From assembly GCA_028278205.1 (NCBI GenBank), contig JANQES010000125.1, positions 38,819 through 102,818 on the forward strand: a stretch of DNA of 64,000 nt, given 5' to 3'. The first letter of the stretch is position 1; every line of letters begins with the position of its first letter. This stretch comes from Rhodothermales bacterium (GTDB taxonomy: Bacteria; Bacteroidota; Rhodothermia; Rhodothermales; Bin80). The notes below the pieces were generated by a model. The model was not told where the DNA came from and did not search any database. It worked only from the letters and a program-made list of their open reading frames with translations. Below are positions 57,280 through 64,000 of this stretch, one piece after another. Both the position numbers and the translations under genes were made by a program.

Positions 57280-57354
57280 CAGGGAAATCCGTTGAAGGTT
57301 TTTGGCCTTCAGGATACCGAGGTCGGTGTGCCGAAGGCGAGCGTCAAAATTCAT
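57268..57354. repeat. Long-range inverted repeat upstream of the amidase gene
   Basis: ATGAATTTTGAC (about 57269-57280) and GTCAAAATTCAT (57343-57354) are a perfect 12-bp inverted pair 62 bases apart. Between them TGAAGG-TTTTTGG-CCTTCA forms a hairpin. It could be a structured leader or the ends of a small element. Confidence 0.5.
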
Positions 57355-57388
57355 GTCCGGTCTAGGACGAAGTACACCCACCGGAAGG

Positions 57389-58435
57389 ATGAAACTAGAA
57401 ACACCAGGGACCCGGAGCAAACGGAAGGATATTCTCAGGGGTGTCTATGAAGACAACCTGAGGATGTCCAGCCGCGAGGTTGAGGGCTTGGAGCAGCCGT
57501 CGTCGCGCTGGTTGTTGTGGGGAGGACGCGTGGCGCTGGCGGTGACCGTGCTGCTGGTTATGCTGGGCGGGTTTCAGGTCTATCAAGAGATCCAGGCCAA
57601 AACAGCCGGCGACGAGGCCGCCACGAGCAGCACCGCCGCCATCTCGCCCGTCGAACAAATCGAGCAGGCCTTCGGCAGTCCCGACGACCCCGGCCTGCGC
57701 CGCGACGCAAACCGCGAGGTGCCGCTGGCAAGCCTCTACGGTCTGGAGGTCAAAACCATCGTCATCGATCCGGGCCACGGCGGGCGCGATCCGGGCGCTA
57801 TCGGCCCGACGGACCTGCCCGAAAAAGTCATCACGCTCGACGTAGCCCGGCGCCTGCAACGACGGCTCTTAGACTATGGCTATCGCATCCTGATGACCCG
57901 CGAGGACGACCGCAAGATCTACCTGCGCGACCGCGTGGCCTTCGCCAAAAAAAACGCCGCCGACCTGTTCATCTCCATCCACGTCAACGCCCTGCCCGTC
58001 GATACCGTAACCACCATCGAGACGTATTATTTCAGCCCGCGCAGCAATGCCAAGATCCAACGGCTGGCTGCCCTGGAGAACCAGAATTCCGGCTATTCGA
58101 TGGCCGAATGGCGCAATGAGGTCGAAAAGATTGGTAATACGATGAAATTTCAGGAATCAAAACAGCTTGCCACCTCGATTCAGAAGACACTTTATCGTAA
58201 TATCCACCGGGTGAACAGCGACGTGAACGATTGGGGCGTCCGATCCGGGCCGTTTATGGTGCTCTGGGGCGTGGAAGTCCCTGCTGTGCTGGCGGAGATC
58301 TCGGTCATCAGCAACCCGGCCGAAGAAGCCAAGCTCTACACCGACGAATACCGGGAACAGTTGGCGATGTCGCTTGAAGCCGGCATCCTCGACTATCTCC
58401 AGGGGCTCCCGGAGACGCGCGAACCAACCGACTAA
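57389..58435 (+). CDS. N-acetylmuramoyl-L-alanine amidase (Amidase_3)
   Basis: 348 residues from this start. One membrane anchor (WLLWGGRVALAVTVLLVMLGGF, about 40-62) precedes the zinc amidase domain. Zinc ligands and catalytic acids: VIDPGHGGRDPGAIG (His), EKVITLDVARRL (Glu), FISIHVNAL (His) and AEISVISNPAEEAKL (Glu). It cleaves the amide between MurNAc and the peptide stem. The start is uncertain: ATG at 57302, 57347, 57389 or 57464, none with a well-placed ribosome site. It is 5 bases upstream of the MamK-like actin gene, so a shared envelope or cell-shape function is likely. Confidence 0.88.
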   Translation: MKLETPGTRSKRKDILRGVYEDNLRMSSREVEGLEQPSSRWLLWGGRVALAVTVLLVMLGGFQVYQEIQAKTAGDEAATSSTAAISPVEQIEQAFGSPDDPGLRRDANREVPLASLYGLEVKTIVIDPGHGGRDPGAIGPTDLPEKVITLDVARRLQRRLLDYGYRILMTREDDRKIYLRDRVAFAKKNAADLFISIHVNALPVDTVTTIETYYFSPRSNAKIQRLAALENQNSGYSMAEWRNEVEKIGNTMKFQESKQLATSIQKTLYRNIHRVNSDVNDWGVRSGPFMVLWGVEVPAVLAEISVISNPAEEAKLYTDEYREQLAMSLEAGILDYLQGLPETREPTD

Positions 58436-58440
58436 GCAAC

Positions 58441-59478
58441 ATGGCCGCAAAAAAGACAACATCGGCGAAGAAACCCACGGACATCCTCTACATCGGCATC
58501 GACCTGGGCACCTCGCGCAGCGCCGTCGCTTCGAGCAGCGGCAAGCGTAAGTGGGTCCAGAGCTACGTCGGATGGCCCAAGGATTTCATCGCCCGGAAGC
58601 TGTTGAAGCAAGACGTGCTCTTTGGCGAAGACGCCATCAGCAACCGCCTCTCGGTCGATCTCGTGAGACCGCTCGAATTCGGCGTCATCCGCGACGGCAC
58701 GCACCGCGACGAAGAGGCCGTCCGCGAACTCATCCATCACCTCATCGAGCTGGTGCAGCCGGCTGCCGGCCAGAAGATCTATGCCGCCGTGGGGGTGCCT
58801 GCCGAAGCGCTCAAAGTCAACAAACTGGCTATCCGCGAGGCCGTCCGCGAATATGCCGACACGCTGATGGTGGTCTCCGAGCCGTTCGCCGTGGCCTACA
58901 GCCTCGGCGCGCTCAACAACGCCCTGATCATCGACATCGGCGCGGGCACCGTCGATTTTTGTGTGATGCACGGCACGATGCCGGGCGAAGAAGACCAGCG
59001 CTCGCTCCGCACCGCCGGCGACTACGTGGATCGGCAACTCTACGATCTGCTGACCGAGAAATACCCGCAGGCGCGGTTCAGCGAGACGCTCGTGCGCGAG
59101 TTTAAGGAAGAATACGGCTTCGTCGGCAAGACCAATGGCCGGGTGAAGGTGAGCGTGCCCGTCGGCGGCAAGTTTACCCAGCACGACATCACCAACGAGG
59201 TCAAGCAAGCCTGCGAGAGCATGGTGCCGGCTATCGCCGAGACGGTGATCGATCTGGTGGCGCGCTACGAGCCGGACTTCCAGGAGCGCGTCCGCAAGAA
59301 CATCTACCTCGCCGGGGGCGGAAGCCAGACCAAAGGCATGGCCGAAGCGCTGGCCGGCGCGCTGAGTGAATACGGCACATTCAAGATCGTGCCCGTAGAC
59401 GACCCGCTCTACGCCGGCGCCGAAGGTGCCCTCGCCCTGGCGCAAGACATGCCGGAAGAGTATTGGGAGGATATGTAG
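58441..59478 (+). CDS. MamK-like bacterial actin
   Basis: 345 residues. Actin fold: phosphate-1 LYIGIDLGTSRSAVASSSGK, phosphate-2 IIDIGAGTVDFCVM, adenosine motif NIYLAGGGSQTKGMAEAL. From memory of magnetosome MamK, the shared phrases are VG(W/Y)PKD.I..KLL, VVSEPF.V.Y.L, IVDIGAGT.D.C...GT.PG.EDQ..L..AG.YVD and the end DP...GA.GAL.LA...P..YW. This is much closer than MreB or ParM. It should form ATP-dependent filaments. No other magnetosome genes are seen; the operon partner is a murein amidase, pointing to another organising role. Confidence 0.88.
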   Translation: MAAKKTTSAKKPTDILYIGIDLGTSRSAVASSSGKRKWVQSYVGWPKDFIARKLLKQDVLFGEDAISNRLSVDLVRPLEFGVIRDGTHRDEEAVRELIHHLIELVQPAAGQKIYAAVGVPAEALKVNKLAIREAVREYADTLMVVSEPFAVAYSLGALNNALIIDIGAGTVDFCVMHGTMPGEEDQRSLRTAGDYVDRQLYDLLTEKYPQARFSETLVREFKEEYGFVGKTNGRVKVSVPVGGKFTQHDITNEVKQACESMVPAIAETVIDLVARYEPDFQERVRKNIYLAGGGSQTKGMAEALAGALSEYGTFKIVPVDDPLYAGAEGALALAQDMPEEYWEDM

Positions 59479-59504
59479 TTCCAAATCCCTGGCGGGATTT
59501 GGAA
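59479..59504. terminator. Perfect hairpin directly after the MamK-like stop codon
   Basis: TTCCAAATCCC (59479-59489), loop TGGC, GGGATTTGGAA (59494-59504). It begins at the base after the TAG stop codon. Confidence 0.7.
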
Positions 59505-59536
59505 AAGGGGGAAAGAAGAGGGCTTCTCAGTGAAAC

Positions 59537-59580
59537 GTAAGGGTGCCTGCTACCACGGTTGGGCAGGCACCCTTACTTTT
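59537..59580 (+). terminator. Rho-independent terminator of the amidase-actin unit
   Basis: GTAAGGGTGCCTGC (59537-59550) and GCAGGCACCCTTAC (59563-59576) form a perfect 14-bp stem followed by TTTT. Confidence 0.88.
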
Positions 59581-59640
59581 ACGTTGTGATGTAACAGGGC
59601 TCTTGATAAAACGGTCAGAAACCACCAAAAAACCACAATC

Positions 59641-59846
59641 TTGTCATCCTGAGATCCCGACGCAGCCTTTGGCCGCGATCCTGTTGAAAGGACAACGGTG
59701 TTTTGTCCTTGGCAGCGCAGCCCGACGAAGGAGGGCGAAGCCGAAGGATCTTTCTAAAACGCGCCGTCGAGATAACCTGGAAGCGCATCAATAAATGACA
59801 GATCCTTCGGCTGCGGCTCCGGGGGAGCCTTCGCTCAGGATGACAA
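59641..59846. repeat. TGTCATCCTGAG-type dispersed inverted repeat
   Basis: TTGTCATCCTGAG (59641-59653) and CTCAGGATGACAA (59834-59846) are a perfect 13-bp outer pair. CCGAAGGATCT (59741-59751) and AGATCCTTCGG (59800-59810) form an inner pair. Similar elements are widespread in many bacterial phyla. No gene inside. Confidence 0.85.
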
Positions 59847-59954
59847 GCAGAAGAGGTTTTTCTAGGTGATCAGGGCCTTTTATCAGCATCCCTGGTACAT
59901 CACGCTTTTACGGTTAATCGTGATCAACATTCCTTTATTGCCTCGAAGCGTTTT

Positions 59955-60548
59955 ATGCCGGACCCTTCCACCCATTTTTCGAATTTTGCCCCGCAAAATT
60001 CGAAAGAGCAAAATTTGAAACCGGAGCTTGTCATTATTGCGGCGGTGGCTGAGAAAGATCGGCTCATCGGGAAGGGGCTCGATTTGCCGTGGCGCATTTC
60101 CGAAGACCTCAAGCGCTTCAAACGCCTGACGATGGGCCATCCCCTCATCATGGGCCGGCGGACGTTCGACTCGCTCGTTCATCAGTTCGGCGGGCCGTTG
60201 CCGGGGCGGCGTATCGTCTTGCTCACCTCGCGGGGCGCCTACCCCGGCTATCCGGAGATCGAAACCTATCCCTCCATCGACGCGGCGCTCGACGCGCTGG
60301 CTGATGTCGAAAGGATCTTCATCGGCGGCGGCGCGGCGGTCTATGAACAGTTTCTCCCTCTGGCCGACCGCCTCGAACTGACTCTCGTCGAAGGCGACTA
60401 CGAGGGCGACGTCTTCTTCCCGCCCTTCGAACATCTCATCGACACCGACTTCGACGTGGCCGAAGAAGACCGGCGCGACGGCTTTCGGTTTGTGACGTAC
60501 ATGCGTAAAACGAAGAGCCGGAGAGCCGGAAAGCCGGAGAGCCGGTGA
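59955..60548 (+). CDS. folA: Dihydrofolate reductase
   Basis: 197 residues. DHFR core from about residue 24: ELVIIAAVAEKDRLIGKGLDLPWRISEDLKRFKRLTMGHPLIMGRRTFDSL, then VLLTSRGAYPGYPEIE, VERIFIGGGAAVYEQFLPLADRLELTLVEGDYEGDVFFPPF. It reduces the dihydrofolate made by ThyA. The core is complete, but the first 22 residues (through FAPQNSKEQ) come from a hairpin and the last dozen (KSRRAGKPESR) from a CGGAGAGC repeat. The start at 59955 is the only ATG, so the repeats may have replaced natural ends. Confidence 0.92.
   Translation: MPDPSTHFSNFAPQNSKEQNLKPELVIIAAVAEKDRLIGKGLDLPWRISEDLKRFKRLTMGHPLIMGRRTFDSLVHQFGGPLPGRRIVLLTSRGAYPGYPEIETYPSIDAALDALADVERIFIGGGAAVYEQFLPLADRLELTLVEGDYEGDVFFPPFEHLIDTDFDVAEEDRRDGFRFVTYMRKTKSRRAGKPESR
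59977..60005. repeat. Perfect hairpin in the 5' coding region of folA
   Basis: TTTCGAATTTTGC (59977-59989), loop CCC, GCAAAATTCGAAA (59993-60005). Same build as 28921-28949. It could limit translation initiation. Confidence 0.8.
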
Positions 60549-60598
60549 GAAAAAGATTCTTTTCTCCGACTCCTCGACTCTCCGACTCCCCGACTCAG
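60516..60598. repeat. GAGCCGGA/CCGACTCT octamer palindrome
   Basis: Left units GAGCCGGA, GAGCCGGA, AAGCCGGA, GAGCCGG. Right units TCCGACTC, CTCGACTC, TCCGACTC, CCCGACTC. The left arm lies in the 3' end of folA. Right units match those at 18.2 kb. Confidence 0.8.
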
Positions 60599-60653
60599 TC
60601 AACTTTGTTCACGCTTCCACACGTCCGGAACTGGCGCGAAGCGAACAGAGCGC

Positions 60654-61733
60654 TTACTTCGACAGGATCATCCGCCCGGTGTGCGTCAGCGTTTGGGCGC
60701 CGGTCAGCGCGGTGACGCGGTAGAGGTAGATGCCCGAAGCCAGCGCTGAGGCGTTGACGCTGAACGTGTGGCCCACGCCCGCTTCGAAACGACGAGCCGG
60801 CTGCGAGAGCACCGTCCGGCCCAGCACGTCGATGACGTCAAGGCGCACCTGCGCCGGTTCGGCCAGGTTGAAGCGGATCGACGTGGAGGGGTTGAACGGG
60901 TTGGGATAGTTGCCGTCTACGGCCAGAACCTTCGTGCCTTCGGTGTCGAACTCCAGCGTGCGGGGAGTCGGCGTGGGCGTGCCTTCTAGCTTATTGCCGT
61001 CGCCGTCGAAGGCGAGGAGCGTGAAGGTGCTGTCGTTGATGGGGCTGGCCACCACGGTGATGGCTTTGTCTTTAAAGCCCGTCACGTCAAAGCCGAGCCT
61101 CAACAGCGGCGTGCTGCCGTCGGCCGTGAGGACCCCGAAGTAGTTCAAGCGCGGCTCCAACTGCCAGTAGCCTTCAACTTCGCCGAAAGTCCAGTTGTTG
61201 GTCAGCAGGAAACACGTCGCCGGTTCCACAGGATCGCATTCGCCGTTTTCATCGAGCAGCAGGACGTCCACTTCGGCGCCCGGAACGCCATGGACGAGGA
61301 GGTATTCGACCTTGCCCGGCGCTTTGGATTCGGTGCGCATATAGTCTATTGCCAGCACCTCGAAGACCGCCTGGCTAAGCACGCCCACGGCCACCGCCCC
61401 GTAGTACACGTCGGCGTCGAGGATGGCGTCGGCGGTGAAGACAGGGTTGCTGTTATCCGGATCGTCACCAGGCACGACGTCGATCGTGGCCTTGCAGGTG
61501 TTCGGACACAGCAACGGTGCGAACGCGGTGGCGTTCTGGAACGCCAGGTTGTCGACCGTCAGTACGTCGTTGACGTAGACATCGACGGGGCCTGCGTCGG
61601 GCACGTTGTGGATGAATTGGGCAAAAGCGAAGAGGCCGGGCGTTGCGTCTTGTGCCTTCGCCGGGGCGGCCAGAAGCCCCATCAGCACGAGGGTTGTCAG
61701 CAGGGCGGAGAGGGACGCTCTGTAGCGAATCAT
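60654..61733 (-). CDS. DUF4397 domain T9SS-sorted protein
   Basis: 359 residues. Signal peptide ends PAKAQ. A DUF4397 domain follows: FAQFIHNVPDAGPVDVYVNDVLTVDNLAFQNATAFAPL and VDVVPGDDPDNSNPVFTADAIL. A second related half precedes the T9SS type A domain starting DGNYPNPFNPSTSIRFNLA. DUF4397 domains are common in secreted Bacteroidota proteins with unknown ligands. The start at 61733 begins the signal peptide. It is a neighbour and paralogue of the next gene upstream. Confidence 0.85.
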   Translation of the reverse strand: MIRYRASLSALLTTLVLMGLLAAPAKAQDATPGLFAFAQFIHNVPDAGPVDVYVNDVLTVDNLAFQNATAFAPLLCPNTCKATIDVVPGDDPDNSNPVFTADAILDADVYYGAVAVGVLSQAVFEVLAIDYMRTESKAPGKVEYLLVHGVPGAEVDVLLLDENGECDPVEPATCFLLTNNWTFGEVEGYWQLEPRLNYFGVLTADGSTPLLRLGFDVTGFKDKAITVVASPINDSTFTLLAFDGDGNKLEGTPTPTPRTLEFDTEGTKVLAVDGNYPNPFNPSTSIRFNLAEPAQVRLDVIDVLGRTVLSQPARRFEAGVGHTFSVNASALASGIYLYRVTALTGAQTLTHTGRMILSK

Positions 61734-61918
61734 AGCATGTACCGGTTGTTTGATGAGTATGGCCGACCGCTGCAAGGCAAGACGGGGGCAATAGGCCATC
61801 CTGCAACGGATTCGATTCGTATGGTTCTACTTAAGAATTTCTATCTATTAATGCTACCCTTTTTTGCATAGGAATACCGGGCTTTACCCGGAGTTTGCAT
61901 TTTTTTCGCACCTGTTTC

Positions 61919-63670
61919 TCACCGCGCCAGCACCATCCGCCCCGTCCGAACGCGTGTGCCGGTGGTCGTTTGCGCCACGACACGGTAGAGATACAGCCCC
62001 GCCGCCATCCCCTCGGCCTCGATCCGCAGCGCGCGTTCAGGGCCGGCGTCGAGGTGTTGCGCCGCCGTCGTCAGCACCGTCCGCCCCAGCACATCGACCA
62101 CTTCGAGGTGGACGCGGGCCGGCTCGGGCAGGTCGAACGTGATGGCCGTGGTGGGATGGAACGGATTGGGGTGGTTGCCCCGGAGCCGGAAGGCCTCCGG
62201 CACAGCGGCCTCGTCCGTCGTGTTAAGGGGCATCGATTCGACGAAATTACCCTCGGCATCATAGCCGATGATGGGGGAGAGATAGCTGTCCAGGCCGGTG
62301 ATCAAAAGAACGAGTGTCTTTCCGCCGAAGTCTTCGAGGTTGAGGCCGAAGATGTCAAATTGGGCGAGGTTGTCGGCGCTCGTGATCTCGAAGAAAAACC
62401 AGGCCGGCGGGCCCTGGTAATAGGGGCCGGTCTCGCCGAAGGCAATGTTGTTGGCCGGCAGGCCGATAACCTGATTGTTCTCTCGATTGAGCAGGCGAAG
62501 ATCGAGAACTTCTGCCGTGGGCGCGGCATGGACGGCGAAAAATTCGACGTCGTCGGAGGTGGCTTCCAGGCGGACGTTGGCCTGAATCACCACGTCGAGG
62601 CCGGGCTCTCCGGCAGGCGGATCAAGGTGGCCTATGGCGATGACGGCGTAGGGCGAAGAGGATAGAAACGAGTAGTCACGCGTCCAGAGCGGCTGCGCGT
62701 TATCGGCATCGGCGCCGGCGACGATATCGATCTTGTGCCGGCCTTTCGGAAGAGGCAGAAACGGCGTGGCCGTCTGGAAGGCGAAATCGTCGAGCAGGCG
62801 TTGATCGTCGAGGTAGACATCCACGTCGCCTACGTCCAGCATGTTGTGGATGAACTGCGCGCTGGGCGCATCCCGGCCCGTGGTGGTCAACGGCACGTCG
62901 GAGACGAGACGCCCTTCGGCATCATAGCCGATGATGGTGAACGACCCGTCGTCGAAGCGTCCGGTAAGCAGAAAGACGAGTGTTTTGCCGCCGAACGCCC
63001 CCAGATCGAACCGAAAACGAATAAGCTCGGCGGTGTTGTCGGGGGTGGTGAGTTGGAAGTCGTGCGGCCTCGGCGCCAGGCGGCGATAAGTGCTCATGTC
63101 GCCGTATCGAGCGTTGTTCAAGACCACATCTTCGAGTTGATTGGGCACACGCGGATCGAGCAGGGTGAGGTCGAAGACCGGGGCGTCGGGCGCGTCGTGG
63201 ACGAAGAAGAACTCGGCATCGTCGTATTCGGCTACGCGGCGCGCGTCGTTTTGCGCCAGCACCGCGAGGCCGTTGGGACGATCCACCGCCACGAGAGCGT
63301 GGTTCGAATTCGATTCCAGCAAGAACGCGCTCGTCCAGAGCGGCTGTGCGTTATCGGCATCGGCGCCGGCCACGAAGTCGATGGTGCGGCGGCCTGCCGG
63401 AACGAGCACGTACGGCGTGGCCGACGGGAAGACCACATCGTCGAGCAGCCGCCGGCCGTCGACGTAGACATCCATAGCGCCGGTGTGCTTTGCGTTGTTG
63501 ATGACTTGCACGCTGGCAATCGGTGGATCGCCCTGTGCTTTTGCTGCCTGCGCCAGCCCCCCTGCCGCCATCAGCACGATCAACATCGCGAACAGGAGGG
63601 ATCGCCACAGAAAAGAGGTCTGGGCTGCCGGGTTCTCTAGCTTTTTGCTTGCGTGAGCGTCGCGTGACAC
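61919..63670 (-). CDS. Double DUF4397 T9SS-sorted protein
   Basis: 583 residues from GTG at 63670, or 555 from ATG at 63586. Signal segment LWRSLLFAMLIVLMAAGGLAQAAKAQ. Two DUF4397 units follow: ASVQVINNAKHTGAMDVYVDGRRLLDDVVFPSATPYVLVPAGRRTIDFVAGADADNAQPLW and AQFIHNMLDVGDVDVYLDDQRLLDDFAFQTATPFLPLPKGRHKIDIVAGADADNAQPLW. The T9SS domain starts RGNHPNPFHPTTAITFDLP. The GTG start is chosen because GGAGG lies 8 bases upstream, within a dispersed repeat; this is uncertain. Probably arose by domain duplication. Confidence 0.85.
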   Translation of the reverse strand: MSRDAHASKKLENPAAQTSFLWRSLLFAMLIVLMAAGGLAQAAKAQGDPPIASVQVINNAKHTGAMDVYVDGRRLLDDVVFPSATPYVLVPAGRRTIDFVAGADADNAQPLWTSAFLLESNSNHALVAVDRPNGLAVLAQNDARRVAEYDDAEFFFVHDAPDAPVFDLTLLDPRVPNQLEDVVLNNARYGDMSTYRRLAPRPHDFQLTTPDNTAELIRFRFDLGAFGGKTLVFLLTGRFDDGSFTIIGYDAEGRLVSDVPLTTTGRDAPSAQFIHNMLDVGDVDVYLDDQRLLDDFAFQTATPFLPLPKGRHKIDIVAGADADNAQPLWTRDYSFLSSSPYAVIAIGHLDPPAGEPGLDVVIQANVRLEATSDDVEFFAVHAAPTAEVLDLRLLNRENNQVIGLPANNIAFGETGPYYQGPPAWFFFEITSADNLAQFDIFGLNLEDFGGKTLVLLITGLDSYLSPIIGYDAEGNFVESMPLNTTDEAAVPEAFRLRGNHPNPFHPTTAITFDLPEPARVHLEVVDVLGRTVLTTAAQHLDAGPERALRIEAEGMAAGLYLYRVVAQTTTGTRVRTGRMVLAR

Positions 63671-63802
63671 ACCCCGCCCCTCCTTCGTCGGGGCACCCCT
63701 CTCTAGAGGGGACTTTTGGGTGTTGCACGCCGCCAACGTAGAAAATTCCCCTCTTGAGAGGGGTGCCGAACCCTCGCGAAGGTGGGGGGAGGCGGGGTAT
63801 GT
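63663..63802. repeat. CACCCCGCC/GGCGGGGT dispersed inverted repeat
   Basis: ACACCCCGCCCCTCCTTCGT (63669 onward) faces GAAGGTGGGGGGAGGCGGGG (to about 63798). Inner hairpins are CCCCTCTCTAGAGGGG and CCCCTCTTGAGAGGGG. It overlaps the possible GTG start and ribosome site of the double DUF4397 gene. Similar elements are common in Bacteroidota. Confidence 0.75.
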
Positions 63803-63898
63803 TCGCCAGCCGTTGGGCAGGCGATATCGTGAGAATGGGGCAGTACCGGGTGAAAAAGAGGGTGAGGTCATCGGCGTACTCCCGTTATTCTGAATACT

Positions 63899-64000
63899 AC
63901 TAATGCGAATTAAGGGTTGGGGAATTTGGGGCATACCTGCCAGGTTTTGAAAACCTGGCAGGTATGGTTTTCGCCGTTTTCAGCTTGTTTTCAACGGCTT
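63899..64000. mobile_element. MITE-like element, copy 2 (cut by the window end)
   Basis: TAATGCGAATTAAGGGTTGG... with inner hairpin ACCTGCCAGGTTTT / AAAACCTGGCAGGT and then TATGGTTTTCGCCGTTTTCA, as in 45013-45137. It is in the same orientation and continues past the window. Confidence 0.75.

Noticed and set aside
58441..59478. Evidence for a magnetosome island
   Set aside because: Only a MamK-like gene is found; no MamA, MamB, MamE or other magnetosome-type protein lies in the window.
59543..59794. 83-codon open frame
   Set aside because: It lies within the terminator and the dispersed repeat and has no protein-like character.
1..64000. Prophage, integrase, IS transposase, retron or diversity-generating retroelement
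   Set aside because: No integrase, transposase, reverse transcriptase or phage structural gene was seen on either strand; mobile DNA here is limited to small non-coding repeats.

Overview
The window looks like chromosomal DNA of a GC-rich member of the Bacteroidota/Rhodothermota lineage (Rhodothermales or a close relative). Three things point there. At least six secreted proteins end in a type IX secretion (T9SS) sorting domain with the motif NYPNPFNP or a variant. There are two TonB receptors with N-terminal carboxypeptidase-like domains and a PorV/PorQ-type protein. Many lipoproteins are present. This assignment is inferred from family content; there is no rRNA marker, and I saw no tRNA, rRNA, CRISPR array, IS transposase or prophage.

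Layout. 1-8.4 kb: alpha/beta hydrolase, a T9SS cargo with a cadherin-like domain, a PadR regulator coupled to a membrane protein, TatC, a phosphodiester-glycosidase-like lipoprotein, an SDR dehydrogenase, an acetamidase/formamidase-like lipoprotein and a TolB-like propeller lipoprotein. 8.7-15.3 kb: hybrid histidine kinase/AraC regulator, a minus-strand chain (soluble sugar dehydrogenase, DUF2188 protein, PIN protein, methyltransferase), a DUF2726 protein and a nucleotidyltransferase. 15.6-27.7 kb, plus strand: S9 peptidase, then TIR-STAND-WD40 protein, small envelope protein and giant FG-GAP T9SS protein in close succession, then a nucleotidyltransferase module. 27.8-43.6 kb, minus strand: surface cluster of two TonB receptors, two T9SS-type proteins, two lipoproteins, a PorV/PorQ protein and a secreted nuclease. 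43.8-50.4 kb: carboxypeptidase-regulatory protein, membrane dipeptidase, MOSC protein, Ig-like lipoprotein, Nramp-related transporter. 50.6-54.0 kb: DUF433 protein and KorB/KorA 2-oxoacid:ferredoxin oxidoreductase. 54.4-60.5 kb: BtpA-like protein, ApaG, thymidylate synthase, murein amidase plus MamK-like actin, dihydrofolate reductase. 60.6-63.7 kb: two DUF4397 T9SS proteins.

The most unusual protein-level signals are: (1) an actin closely resembling magnetosome MamK, five bases downstream of a murein amidase gene and with no other magnetosome gene in view; (2) a TIR-STAND-WD40 protein in a tight three-gene set with a small envelope protein and a 12-repeat FG-GAP surface protein; (3) a five-fold 13-residue Lys/Pro repeat added to the N-terminus of KorB.

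At the DNA level nearly every intergenic gap carries a palindrome. One class has arms built of degenerate 7- or 8-base tandem units, like the STRR repeats of heterocystous cyanobacteria, with a different unit at different loci. A second class consists of perfect 10-14 bp AT-rich hairpins sitting on stop codons. Both classes sometimes run into coding sequence and supply start codons, stop codons or terminal residues. At least one MITE-like element and a TGTCATCCTGAG-type dispersed repeat are also present.
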